Source of the DNA: Deinandra increscens subsp. villosa
Taxonomy: Eukaryota > Streptophyta > Magnoliopsida > Asterales > Asteraceae
Direction of reading: 5' to 3'
Assembly (NCBI GenBank): GCA_039602395.1
Contig: JBCNJP010000003.1
Location: forward strand, 22,117,896 to 22,181,895
Length of the DNA stretch: 64,000 nt
Notes under the pieces: generated by a model
Told to the model about the DNA's origin: nothing
Database searches by the model: none
What the model saw: only the letters and a program-made list of their open reading frames with translations
Shown here: positions 34,254 through 45,883 of the stretch, one piece after another
Layout: each line of letters begins with the position of its first letter
How positions within the stretch are numbered: position 1 is the first letter of the stretch
Made by a program: the position numbers and the translations under genes

Positions 34254-37200
34254 ATGGCGGATTCAAGCGATTCTGTCTCCATTGTTATGGAAACGAGCTC
34301 TGTTCCCAGAAAGGTTTGCAGATTAAACCACACTTTATACATCATGTATATTCATTCTTTAACGAGATTGATGAATGTTTATCTTCAACTTCTGGAACCT
34401 ACATTTGCCTCTCTATGATTCGCAAATAATCAACAACGAGTAATCAATCTTCTCCTGTTACTAGCTAAGGTTTTCGTTGATTGATTGAATTTGAGATGCG
34501 TACATACGTATCGATTCATGTTTGATTCAGCGTTTTGATTTCGATTTTCGTCAATGAGATGAATCTAAAATCATACAATTTCGTTTTGCCTGCATTTTGT
34601 TCTCATGTTAGAATGACGACAGACTGTAAAGGAACAATGATTTCTTCATATGCTATATGCTTGTTGTTTAATCTAATCTAGGGAGGGAGACGTGTATTAT
34701 AAGAAGTTTCTCTTTCACTTTGAGGATTCGATTTCTTTTTGGTTAAGTTTGCTTTTGAGTGGTTTAGTAAATTCTAAGTAAGCGGTAGGTAAATGTTTAA
34801 TGATGCAATAAATGATTCTTTTAACTTCATATCTAATCTTCTTGTTTACAATCTGTGATTCATCTTTGAAAATGGTGTTTATGGCATCTGTCTAAGAAAT
34901 CGATCGGCTGACATTTGTTTTAAATACAATAATAATTAACAAGTCAAAGAGGGATTCATGGCAGCTTCTATGAAGTTAAAACCGATTATACAATGATTAA
35001 TCTTGCTTTATTGTTTTCATCATCTTTCCCAGGATCTTTGAATCAGAGTGTTTTTGGTCCATATAACAACTTTGTAGAGTTTTACTTGATTTTGTGTATA
35101 AAGTTGCTAGCTTCATGTAGTAGTTATTGTATTCAACATGGTGCACTGGACCATTAGCCATAAATTTGTTGTGTCTCTGTCTGATTAAATTACATGATAT
35201 GTCAAAAACTTTATGTCTGGACCTTTGGCCATAAATCGGTAGTGTCTCTGTCTGATTAAATTATATGACATGTCAAAAAGTTTATAGTCTTGCCCATATT
35301 TCTCTGACTTCTAGAGAGTTATGGAGGGAATTGCTGGTGGCCTTTTTCTGTTTTTGTTTGACTAATCTAAATGCTACTTGATAAAGAGTAGTTTATATAC
35401 AAGGTCAAATAGTAATGTATTTTTAGAGAGTTATGGAGAAGGTTATGGGTGGCCTTTTTCTTTTTTAATAATTCTTGACCATGTTTCTGTCTGATAGATT
35501 TTAATACTATTTGATAAAGGTATGTGTTTGAAGGGAATCAGGGAGAGTGTTACGGGTGGCCTTGTTTTCGTTATCTTTGTCTGATTAATTTATATGATAC
35601 GCAAACAGATTAACATCTTTTGGTAATTTTATAGTTCTAACCCATGTAAAGTGTCTTTGTAAAAGTTTAATTCATTAAAACAGACTAAAAAATAATTTGT
35701 TTTGATCTATGCAGTTAATACGGTAAAAATTCGAAATACGGTCGAGGACCGATATACGGGATATCGGTTATCTCGGTGAAATATCGGTGGGATATCGGTC
35801 ATTTTATTATATAGTTATATACATTATAAAACATCTTAAAGCATATTTTTTTCATAAATTCTCAATATATATGTAAAAGTTTAGGGTTAATTTTAATAAA
35901 AATTGTAACCTTGAGGATGAAATATGTAATTTAGTTGAAAAATAAGTGAAGAAAGAAAAAAGAGGAGATCTCACATAAAAACCCTAAAAGTTCAGCCGCC
36001 ACTTTCCCATTCCTCACTCCTCCTTCTCGTCTCCCCTCTTCTTCACTCCATCACCCCTGCAAATCAAAATCTCATATCCAGTCCTTTTCTTCTTTCATCT
36101 CATCTGTGCACCGATTCTACTCCATTTCTAAAACCCAACCCACTGCCGTTTCCTCCAGTCCTTTTCTTCTTTCATCTCATCTGTGCACCGATTCTACTCC
36201 ATTTCTAAAACCCAACCCACTGCCGTTTCCTGTGACCATGAACCCAACCCACTCACTGCCGTATTTTTCGGTAATTTTACCGAATTTTTTTCTTAAAAAA
36301 CGGTGATATATCGGCAAATACGGCCGATTTTATCGTTGCCGTATTTTTGCTACCGTATTTTTACACAAAGTTCGGCCGAGGTCCGATATCCGATTTCCCG
36401 CCGATATCCCGGTGGGAAATCGGCCGAATTAACTGCATAGGTTTTGATTCTTATCTTAACATCATACAAATTAATACCTTTTGTATATCATTCAGGAGCA
36501 CCTTGTAAAAACTTCCAGTGGATTTGTTTTTGTTTCCATATTCGGAGACCAGGATAAGCCAGGTCTGGTTACATATCCTGATTTAGCTTTAAATCGTAAG
36601 TGATCCTATTTTTCAGAATTATGCTTTTTTGAAGCGTGTCTTTCATGTTCATAATCTCGATTTAATGATGCAATTATTGGCCGGTTCATGCAGATATGTC
36701 CTGTTTCCAAGGGCTTTTCTTATGCCCTGAAGCATTTTCTTTGCTGATTCATAACTTCTGCATATACCATATTAGCCCCCCTGGCCACGAGGTCGGTAAT
36801 CCATAACTTCATTTTCATTATAATTTCTCTATGAAAAACATTTAAATTTTTTTTCATTTCTTCTAATGCATACTGTCTTATGATGTGCATCCTTATGAGT
36901 TTTTTGCAGTTGGGAGCTGCTGCAATGTCATATAATGATCGAGTGTTATCTGTCGATGACTTAGCTGATCAGGTTGCTGAGGTTGTGGATTATTTTGGGT
37001 AAATTTTTGGTTCCTGTCATGGCTGATTGCAGTTTATTCTAATAACTTAAAAATACGGATTTGACACTTTCACTTGTTGTTTATGCTTATTTTCAGCCAA
37101 AACTTATTGCCTAAAGGTGGCAATTTTAACCCATTTACTTTTAATGGATTGATTTGCAATAAGTTTGCACTCTAACGGGTCAAACTGGTAAAATTTATAA

Positions 37201-38776
37201 AAAGCAGCTAAAACGAAAACGGGTCAAATAACATAATTTTGTACCTATATTTGACACTAGCTTTTTCCAACCCAAATCTTAATTTTGGGCAAACAATTTT
37301 TTTTGGTCAAATCCAACTCATTTTGTATATTTACAATCAATTTGAATATGGGAAAGCTTTCCCCTCCCCCCCTTTTCTAATGATTTTTTTATTGCAGACT
37401 TGGGGCAGTTATGTGTATGGGAGTAACTGCTGGTGCATACATACTCACCCTGTTTGCTGTAGGTCACAAATCTATTGTATATTGCACAAAACTTGAACTG
37501 TAAATTTGCAAAAGATTTGATGTGTTTCTTTGCTCCCTTTTGCTAACAGATAAAATATACACGTCATGTGCTTGGTCTCATACTTGTTTCTCCTTTATGT
37601 AAAGCACCTTCATGGACAGAATGGCTGTGTAACAAGGTAAAATATTCTCAATATGCTTTTTAGATGTGGAGAGGGAAATTTGTCCCATTTACTTTTCAGT
37701 GGGTCGATTTTGGTTATGTAATATATCTAGTGGATCAAACGGGTCAAAAATTAGTTAACAGGAAAGGGTTAAACTAGTTGTAAGCATGCCCAAAATATAT
37801 ATTTTATCAACCTAATTCGGCTCTTGCATGCAGCTTATGGCGAACATACTTTATTATTATGGAATGTGTGGCATAATAAAGGAGTTACTGCTAATCCGCT
37901 ATTTCAGCAAGGTATATATCTCCTCCCGGTGATGTGTTTGTGGAATCTTGATAATTAAATGCTTTGTATATATATTTAATAATTAAATGACAGGAAGTTC
38001 GCGGAGGAGCTATAATTCCAGAAACCGAAATAGTTAACTCGTGTAGAAGAGTAAGTGCATCGACTTTACCCTTTATTAGTACAATACCGTTTTTGATTCA
38101 TGCCTCTCATCATTAAGTCCACTTTCTTTCTGCAGTTGCTTGGTGAGAGGCAGAGTCCAAATGTGCTCAACTTTCTTGAGGCTATTAATGGGTAAAACTT
38201 CTTTCTTTCTTGTCCAACAAAAATAACATGTTTCAACCTGAACTTGTTTGACCCATTACCCAACCTGTCCATTTTGCGACCATAATCCATGAACTGGCCC
38301 CCTGAACTGGTTCAAGATATCCAAATATGAATGTTTGTTGTCATATTCAGGAGACCAGACATCACGGAAGGATTGAAGAGATTGAAATGTCGTTCGTTAA
38401 TCTTTGTGGGAGAGAATTCTCCATTCAATTCTGATTCTCTCCACATGACTTCAAAACTAGATACAAGATTCAGTGCATTGGTAGAGGTATGTGTGCGCAC
38501 ACACACTTTCCGTAAAAACTAGAGCTTCATTAACACCAAAGTTGTATGCATTTGTAGGTTCAAGGATGCGGATCGATAGTAACAGAAGAGCAACCAGATG
38601 CAATGTTGATACCATTGGAATATTTCCTGATGGGATACGGGTTCTATAGACCGTCTCAGACGGATGCAAGTCCAAGAAGCCCCTTAAGCCCGACCTTCAT
38701 TTCCCCGGAGCTTTATACACCAGAAAGCATGGGTTTAAAGCTAAAACCGATTAAAACTCGATATTCACAAATCTGA
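34254..38776 (+). CDS. NDRG-family protein (pollen-specific SF21 / N-MYC downregulated-like), 11 exons
   Basis: Exons: 34254-34313, 36496-36595, 36694-36791, 36911-36998, 37398-37458, 37550-37636, 37834-37911, 37994-38050, 38136-38191, 38351-38486, 38558-38776 (each ±1-2). They give ~346 residues, the usual plant length. Recognisable blocks: MADSSDSVSIV, FGDQDKPGLVTYPDLALN, CPEAFSLLIHNFCIYHISPP, DDLADQVAEVVDYFGLGAV, GVTAGAYILTLFA, LGLILVSPLCKAPSWTEW, LIFVGENSPF, LIPLEYFLMGYGFYRP. NDRG proteins have an alpha/beta-hydrolase fold without the catalytic triad; plant NDL members bind G-beta and affect auxin transport, and sunflower SF21 is expressed in pollen. All introns have GT...AG borders and no break is seen, so this is the one host gene that looks functional. 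Intron 1 (~2.2 kb) carries a foldback transposon. Confidence 0.95.
35707..36440. mobile_element. Non-autonomous DNA transposon in intron 1, 8-bp target duplication
   Basis: The ends are CTATGCAGTTAATACGG and the reverse complement of CTATGCAGTTAATTCGG. The flanks carry GTTTTGAT at 35699-35706 and 36441-36448. Sub-terminal regions are full of CGATATCGG/ATATCGG-type palindromes and TACGG repeats and are imperfectly complementary to each other, so the element can fold back. The 8-bp duplication suggests a hAT-like superfamily. It holds a 77-bp tandem repeat. It lies in the gene's first intron and does not touch splice sites. Confidence 0.8.
36078..36231. repeat. 77-bp tandem duplication
   Basis: Two copies (36078-36154 and 36155-36231), identical as far as I can see, beginning CCAGTCCTTTTCTTC and ending CTGCCGTTTCCT. 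It lies inside the intron-1 transposon and looks like leader-type CT-rich DNA, possibly a captured gene leader. Confidence 0.92.
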
Positions 38777-39475
38777 GGGGAGACATAAGAAGGCGGTATG
38801 TTTACAAGATTTTGTTACACTATGTTATTTGATGTGAGGATTAGTAGTTTTCAGTTGCAAATTATAGGGGATGATTGTTTGAATGTATGGAGGTATATAG
38901 ATAGAATAGAGATATAGGAGAGAAACGGATTGAAATAATTTATAATTAGAAAAGGGATATTCATGTATATCTATAGAATAAATGTTGTTTTATAGTATTG
39001 TGAAAGGGAAATTAATAAACATTTTGGATTTATGAAAATGTTAAGTTATGTAAAATATTAATTAAGTAATCAAATATATAAATAATTAAAAGAGTAAACT
39101 TCATTTTTGCTTCATTTGATTCGGCATAAATAACACTTTTCAGTTAAAAGTTTGAGAATCAGTTTTTAGTTTTTTTGCTCGTTAACGTGCGGCGTTGAGG
39201 CAAGCCCGTCCAAGGGAACACATGTCGCCACAAAACGCCTAGTTTGTCGGTCCACCTGAATTAAAAAGTATTTTTTAAATGTTTTCGATGGTTCTTTTAA
39301 AAAAGGGAATTTTATTTTAATTTTTTTATTTTTAATCAATAACAACTATTTATTTCTCTTTTCTCTAACGACTGGTTTTTAATCAACTATAAATACTCTC
39401 CATATACTTCAATTATTTTCACACCTAACTCATCTTCTCCGCACTCTCATTTCTGATATCTCATCTCTCAATTCC
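38777..39475. other. 3' UTR of the NDRG-like gene, then gene-free DNA
   Basis: The first ~250 bp are the likely 3' UTR; AATAAA-like signals occur at about 38980 and 39010. A GC-richer patch at 39180-39250 leads into the leader of the Harbinger relic. Nothing else is seen. Confidence 0.4.
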
Positions 39476-40540
39476 ATGGACCCAAAAAACCCTTACTCAT
39501 CTCTTAAACCAGGGTAACAATGAACAAAGTCCAGCCCAACCACCTACACAATATCAACAACCCGGATTCTCATCGTGTCAACTACTTGGTGGATTTTCAC
39601 AATATCAACAACCTAGAAGATTTGCACTGTTACCACCATCATCGACAAATCAATACCAACAATTTTTGCAAATGACAACAATCACAATATCTGCAAATAT
39701 AACAACCTCAGTTTCAGCAAATGCAACAACCAACTTCTACACCTTCTACTGAATCACCTTTAACCCAAAGAAAAGCAACAAAGAAGAAGAAATGGAAAGA
39801 CAAGAAAGAAGATAAAAGGACTTGAAAAGGTTATTCGTATCAAATGGCCTATAATTGATGAGATTTTATTGGTCAAGGGATGGTTTAAAATTTTGAAGAC
39901 CCAATTAATTGCAAACAATCAGAATTCCCACGCATTTGATAAACCAAAGATTAATGGATTTAATTAGATTAATTTACAAGTCAAGCTTCGTTACGAAATT
40001 GGTTGGTTAATGCCCAATATACTCAAGAAGTAAGGACTCAATTCATAAACAATCCTCAAAATAAGAATTCCAATCCCTTCATCTATAAATATGCTTCGAA
40101 TATCATTAAAGATCATCCAATGTACTCCAGTTCTACCAAAGTTAATGGCCACCAAATCCCCAAAAGAACAAAGATAAGCAACATGGACGATTATACAAGT
40201 TCCGCAACAGACTCCTACTTTGGTAATACTCCTGATTTTGAAATATCACCTGATGATGATGATATTCAAGTACAAGAGCCTTCAAGTCGTCTAATGGGCG
40301 GGGGGGGAGGGGACAAGGCCAAAGCAATGACAACAATAAAGGGTAAATGTGTCTTGTCATCCAGTTACGAAGCCAAAAAGATGTGCCTCATTGAAGATCT
40401 AACAAAGACGAACTAGGTGAAGAATAAATTACTTTTCAATGACACAACTCCTATGGATCCATGTTCAAGAGCCGAACACTATGATTTGTGTAACGAGATC
40501 AGGAAGAAATACAACATGTCTCAACACAACAAGTTTTAAT
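39476..40540 (+). pseudogene. PIF/Harbinger ORF1 relic (Myb/SANT-like, 'GST T3-like')
   Basis: A start MDPKNPYSSLKPG is followed by Gln/Pro-rich sequence (QPPTQYQQPG, FSQYQQPRRF) and, in shifting frames, a basic QRKATKKKKWKDKK, a SANT-like WPIIDEILLVKGWFKI, and a tail with DTTPMDPCSRAEHYDLCNEI and RKKYNMSQHNKF. This order matches the N-terminal linker, Myb-like domain and C-terminal helix of plant Harbinger ORF1 proteins. Several stops and frameshifts interrupt it; the longest open piece is 40003-40413. No DDE transposase or TIR was found nearby, so only this half of the element remains. Confidence 0.6.
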
Positions 40541-43051
40541 TTCTAGTTGAAGTTTGTTCTTATATCAGATTATATAGTATTGTTGTTGTTTTAGGTACGT
40601 AATTTTATTTTTAATGTAATGCAAGTTTATTATTTAATATTTTCATTTATTGTTATTTAATTATTTATATATATATTAATTGTGAGTGCTAGGTGTACTC
40701 ACAAAGAGTACTATTTGGCACTATTCCCGTGCCACGTCAGCACTTCGGTTTTTTCTCATTTGCTAAAACACATCATCCCATACACATCATCTTCCACCTC
40801 ATCTCTGTACACAAACATAACCCCGGTTTTGATTCTTTCTGTGTGCTGGGTTTTAACCTTTTTGTTGCTTTCAATTTGGAGACAGACATGGTTCTCTGTG
40901 TTCTCTCTGCTCTCTTACGTATCTTCTTCAAGATTCAAGAGAGAAATCAGTTTCTCTCGACTTTCTTTCTCTTTCTGAGTTACCGATTGTCGATGCCGTC
41001 GCCGAGTTTAATTTCCGGGCGTTGGTTTCTCGATACACTTTAGCGGCGGCGGCGGCGGCTTCGCTGGGTTTTAGGATCTGCCGGCGGCGGCCTCGCTGGG
41101 TTTTAGGATCTGCCGGCGGCGGCCTCGCTGGGTTTTAGGATCTGCCGGCGGCGTGGCGCTTTGGTGCCGCCGGCGGCTGTAATTGGTTCGCTTGGACATC
41201 CGAGCCTTAGGGCGATGACGGTGGGAAGTTACATAAGCCGTTGAGGCGATGATTGTTTTGTGTTGCTTCTGCTTTCTCGATCTAGGATTTGTTGCAGACT
41301 CTGCAATGTTTAATAGCAATTCGGCGATGATATGTCACCCGTTAGGGTTTGAGCCGACAGGTGGGTATCTAGCGGCGGCGTGGCGCTTTGGCGCAGCCGC
41401 TGGCTGTGTTTTGGTCCATTTCCACATCGGAGCTTGATGACAATGACGATGGATGTTCCGATGAGTCCTTGACGCGATGATTGTTATCTGTTCTTATGAT
41501 CCACATTTTGAAATTGTTTGGTTGTGTCTCTGATCACTGTACAAGTTTCAGCCAGTTAAAAGGACCCGTTAGGGTTTGAGCTGACAGGTAGGTGTCTGGC
41601 GGCGGCGTGGCGCTTTGGCGCAGCCGCTGGCCGTGTTTTGGTCTGTCTCCACATCGGAGCCTGATGGCAGTGACGATGATGAGTTCTTGATGCGATGGTT
41701 ATTTTCTGTTCTTATGATTTGTGATGTCGCCTGTGATTTTTTTTACATTTGAAGTTACAGGGATGATGATGGTGAGTTTGATGATGGTTTTTGTCAATGA
41801 ATCTCTCCAATTTGCGGCTTGAACTCGAGTTGTTGTATTGTGGCTATGAGCCTATGATGACTTTAATCTTTACGGGTTTAGATTCATGTGGTTTTGGAGA
41901 TTAAATTGCTGCACTGTGGCTATGATGACTTTAGTCTTTACGGTTTTAGATTCATGTGGTTTTGGCTGCGACACAGTGTTTTAGCTGCTGCCGTTACCCC
42001 ACGTGAGTCCCGTATACAATCTGAACGGCTATTGTTACCGTTATGATGAATGACTATATTCTGAGCCTTATATTATTTTCTTAATATATCTTCTAATGAA
42101 GATTTTTTATGGTTGCTGTTTTCAACTTGGTCGTATTGACGATGGCATTTTTCTTGGCATAAAAAGTATTTGTGAAGAGAAAACATATTGGTTATGGTGT
42201 TGTTTTTCTATACTTTTGATGGAAGACATTTAAGAGAAAACATATTAGTTATGGTGTTGTTTTGTTCTTTAACTTTAGTGTTGTTTTTTTCTTATTATAT
42301 CTTCTAATGAAGGTATTTGATTGCTGATGTGATATAAGAAAGATCTCTAATGTGTTTTCTTTCTTTGTTGCAGGTGTTACTATCTGTAAGACCGAGCGGT
42401 TAGTTTGCCATTTAGAATTTACTCAAATGTTTTATGATTAAAATATGATAAAACATGATTAGTTAAACATGATATAATAATGTCAATTAATAATATACCA
42501 TATAAACAATAGTTGATAGTAATCACAATTAGTTAATGATTAAAATAGGCTAGGTTTGTTGCTGCATCTTTAATCCTGCATCTCTGTGTTATCTTTTTTA
42601 GTAATTTGAATAACAGGTGGCATGATGGAGGGAAGATGAAGCTACGGATGTAGAAGGAAATGGAAATGGCAATGGAAGTCGGTATGCTAATTCGTTATTT
42701 AACTTAAACAGATTTTATATCTATATGGTAAGAAACACATTTTAGGTAGCATAGTTTAGGGTTCATCATTGTTCCTTACCTGCTTTGAGTTTGTCTTTGA
42801 TTTCTTTATCTTTATGAGTAATTATTTAGCGATGCCTGTTGGGTTTACGATTGCCATGATTGTTCATTCAGATTTAGAGGCATGAAGTTTTCATGATATA
42901 TATATGTGCAACTATGCAAGTGTGCATATTAGGGTCTTTAGTTACTGTGTATATATAGTGATTGACTTTTCTGACCTTTAGGTTTGGTTCACTAAAACTA
43001 TGTTACTTTGTATGTTTTAATCATCCAACTATGTTACTTTGTATGTTACAA
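40541..43051. other. Leader-like GC-rich repeats and intron-like DNA upstream of the B3 pseudogene
   Basis: 40680-41040 looks like a promoter and CT-rich 5' leader. 41040-41160 has three tandem copies of a ~37-bp unit (CTCGCTGGGTTTTAGGATCT with flanking CGGCGG). About 41341-41448 and 41567-41680 are a second diverged repeat containing GGCGGCGTGGCGCTTTGG and CCACATCGGAGC, with a third partial copy near 41153. 41940-43050 is AT-rich with splice-like sites. A 20-bp tandem copy ACTATGTTACTTTGTATGTT lies at about 42997 and 43029. It may be the 5' UTR and first introns of the B3 gene. Confidence 0.4.
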
Positions 43052-43867
43052 CTCTCAATCCCATCTGACATAGCTATGAGAAAGTTTAGCAATGTTGCAC
43101 CTGCTGCGCCCATTTCAGTTGTGTTCACAGCTGAACAGTACTGGGATGTGTACATAACAAATGTACTGGAGATCTCTACCTGATTAAGGGCTGGAAAGAC
43201 ATCGTTCGACAAATCCCTATAAAACCGGGATATGACATTGAACTTGCTTTTGAAGGAAACACGATGGCATTCCTAGACATCTACTACCCATGCGGTTGTA
43301 ATTTCCACTCCCTGGCACATGCAACCAATCAACCAATTGAGGCCGTGCCCATTGCTGCACACCCACCAGTCACTACTGCTGCACCTGGCCCATGCTTCGA
43401 CAAAGTGGTTATTGTCCGTGATAACTTCGTAAGTACTAACATTCATCATATGTAATCATACGAGCATAACACCTATATACTAATCTGCACACCCTGCAGC
43501 GGCTTCCGACTAAGCTTTCAAAGATTGGTGATTTCTTTGATGGTATGAAGATCAACTTGGTGTACGAGAACAAGAGGCCAAAGGTCTACAAGCTTCGTTC
43601 ACAGATGAACATGGTGACATACCTCAGGTTCCTACATAACCCTACTGTCATGAGTAAAAAACAGAAACTTTTGTGCAATATCTAAATTGAAACTATTAAC
43701 TGATAAACAAACTGGACTAACAGCATACAACTGATTCTTTTGTTTGCAGATTCACAATCTATGGGTGGAAGACATTTGCAAGAAAAAATCAGATTCAAGT
43801 GAATGACAAGATCCGTCTCACGTACCGCTCTCAGATGAAGACCCTCTTCATATCCCATGAGCTGTGA
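43052..43867 (+). pseudogene. B3 DNA-binding-domain protein, frameshifted
   Basis: Pieces: 43052-~43167 (LSIPSDIAMRKFSN, ISVVFTAEQYWDVYITN), then one base out of frame 43168-43428 (GDLYLIKGWKDIVRQIPIKP, DIELAFEGNTMAFLDIYY, FDKVVIVRDNF), a GT-AG intron, 43500-43627 (RLPTKLSKIGDFFDGMKINL), a second intron, and 43750-43867 (FTIYGWKTFARKNQIQVNDK...LFISHEL, stop). The pattern 'IP...F..', 'W.V', 'GW..F', 'D...F' fits two plant B3 transcription-factor domains. A one-base shift at about 43161-43168 breaks the first domain. The start is not defined. It lies upstream of a Helitron-like end at 44170, so it may be captured cargo; a sequencing error would make it an ordinary gene. Confidence 0.7.
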
Positions 43868-44136
43868 GACAGCCTTCCAAAACAGTCCCAGGACTCTGAT
43901 CTTTTGGCATGTGCATGTTAGTATGTATGAAACTAAACAATGATCCTCTTTTGTATATCCTTATGTCTTAGTGCTGATCAACATCAAACAAACTTTCATC
44001 CCCCTTTTGTAAATCTATATGGATGAATGTTGATCAGCTAATAGTATGTAAATATGAAGCAAGGCTTCGTTAGTAATGTCTATCTATCTTCAACTATATC
44101 TTCTATTCCTATTGTCCGAGCATGAAAATTACAATG

Positions 44137-44170
44137 TCGACCCGCCGCGAAGCGCGGGTCGCAAGTCTTG
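44137..44170 (+). mobile_element. Helitron-like 3' terminus (CTTG type)
   Basis: GACCCGC-CGCGAA-GCGCGGGTC hairpin (44139-44160), spacer, CTTG at 44167-44170 followed by T. It has the same GCGAAGCGCGGGTC core as the ends near 21000 and 23090. The upstream B3 pseudogene and GC-rich repeats are the likely cargo. Confidence 0.6.
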
Positions 44171-44941
44171 TATATATTATTTTTCAAATATAATGAATTA
44201 ATTTGTTAAATAAAAAGGTAATTATGATCTGAAAATAATGAGGTTGCACGAAATTATCAGGAAATGAAATGACAAAATTGATCAAATGAAGACCGTTCGC
44301 CCAATGGTTAATGGATCTCAAGGAGAAAATATGGACTGTCCACGAGCCTAAAGCCTACATCAGAGGATCCACATCGAGCCTGAGCGATAAAAATGATTTT
44401 CAAGCCTTAAAAGCTCATTTGCACATATCAAATCTGGAGTTGTTGTTCTCTCTCGACCAATTTTGATATGAGGTGCTATTGGGGAGTTCTACAAGTCCAG
44501 GGGATGGCTAAGTAAAGCCTTGCAAGCATTATAACTTGTGTGGTAAGTTTTTAAACCAAAAACCTCATAGTATTGAGTTCTTATTGAACTACCAAGTACT
44601 TATTTTGGTTGATCTTGTTTTACGAGTGCTCAAGGGAGATATCTAGAGGTCTTGAAGCCACTAAAGGAGCTTGTAAAGCTAAGGTAAGCCTAGATTGTGC
44701 ATGCATGTGTCAAAAACCATTTTGGGAGTTTTGATGTCTTAAAAGTGTTTGAAAACACTTGGATCATCCATAGAGACAAGGATCAGTTAAGTTGAGGACC
44801 TGGAAGTACATATGAAGCTTGGACCGGTTGTGGTGTACAAGTGTGGAAGCTTGAGGTACAAACTTCTATGCATAAATTGGGGTTTCGCATGTGTGGGTGT
44901 CAAAAAGGTCATTTAGGTTGTTGATAGTGGGTAAAATGGGG
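44171..44941. other. Gene-free stretch
   Basis: Mixed composition; reads like non-coding repetitive DNA of an old element. Nothing recognised. Confidence 0.4.
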
Positions 44942-44949
44942 GCTAAGGC

Positions 44950-45653
44950 CAGGGGCGGAACTAGAAAAAAATTTTAGGGGGTCCATAATTTATTTTTACG
45001 GAGTCACTAGTTTTAGATGTTTCAGTTTCTTATAAACGTATATAAAGAAATTTTGGTCTATTATTTACTAAATAGTTTTTAATGCAGACGCGCGTTGCGA
45101 CACGACATTGCGAGTAAAGAAAAAAATAAATGATTAAAAAAAACTCTACATGATTTGATAAAAAAAAATTCTATACCGTAACATTGACAACGATATAATA
45201 CTAAAAAAATAATAGTAAATGGCTAGAAATGAAGAGAAGAGAAAAATAATATTAAAAAAAGTCTATAGTTTTATATATTGTAATATTTCATTATAAAAGG
45301 GGTCTAGAATTAATGTATTTAAAAAAATTGGGTCTATATTGAAAGTAAATAAAAAAGATGTGGAAAATAAAGTACCCTCATTACTCTCCTCATTTATAGC
45401 ATTAAAATTAATAAAGAAAGCTTAGGAAAAAAAATGTTGAGGACAAGATTTGAACTTGCACCCCTTCAAAATCAAACAAGGGTTCTTACCACTAGGCTAG
45501 TTGCTTGCTTTGTTTCTTTTTCACACTAAGTATTTATTAACTCCTCTTCACAAACTTTTTTTTATTAAAAACCGTTCACATAATTTTTCACTTTACGTAC
45601 GAGGTTGAGGGGGTCCACGGGGACCCCCTGGGACTAATAAGGGTCCGCCCCTG
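44950..45653. mobile_element. Non-autonomous hAT element, 704 bp, perfect 8-bp target duplication
   Basis: The ends are CAGGGGCGGA and TCCGCCCCTG, with an exact GCTAAGGC duplication at 44942-44949 and 45654-45661. GGGGGTCC/GGACCCCC blocks lie just inside both ends. No transposase. It contains a minus-strand tRNA-like segment (45438-45505). Confidence 0.93.
45438..45505 (-). other. tRNA-like polymerase III boxes inside the hAT element
   Basis: On the minus strand, TAGCCTAGTGGTAAG (A-box-like) is followed ~35 nt later by AAGTTCAAATCTTG (B-box-like). Spacing and sequence fit a tRNA or SINE head. No CCA, clear cloverleaf or A tail was found, so it is not called a tRNA gene. It may be a SINE remnant carried by the element. 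Confidence 0.5.
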
Positions 45654-45658
45654 GCTAA

Positions 45659-45880
45659 GGCTATGTGTAGTGGTTAAGGCCCCATAAAGCCCAAAATGGG
45701 GCATTATCCGCCATGTGGCCACTCTTTCATTCTCTCTCTACTTCCAGCGTTATGAGGCTCACACCCCTCTCCGATTTATACCTCATAACGCCCCATAACG
45801 CCTAGGCATAGTGGGTCGGAGCGTTATGGGGGTGTTATGGGGGCGTTACTGGGCCCAATCACGCCCCATTACGGGTAGCA
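45659..45880. mobile_element. Tourist-like MITE abutting the hAT element
   Basis: The ends GGCTATGTGTAGTGG and reverse-complement TGCTACCCGTAATGG are similar, with TAA at 45656-45658 and 45881-45883. The interior has CATAACGCCCCATAACGCC repeats like those in the MITE at 33595. The hAT duplication GCTAAGGC includes this MITE's first three bases, so the hAT inserted at the MITE edge afterwards. Confidence 0.55.
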
Positions 45881-45883
45881 TAA

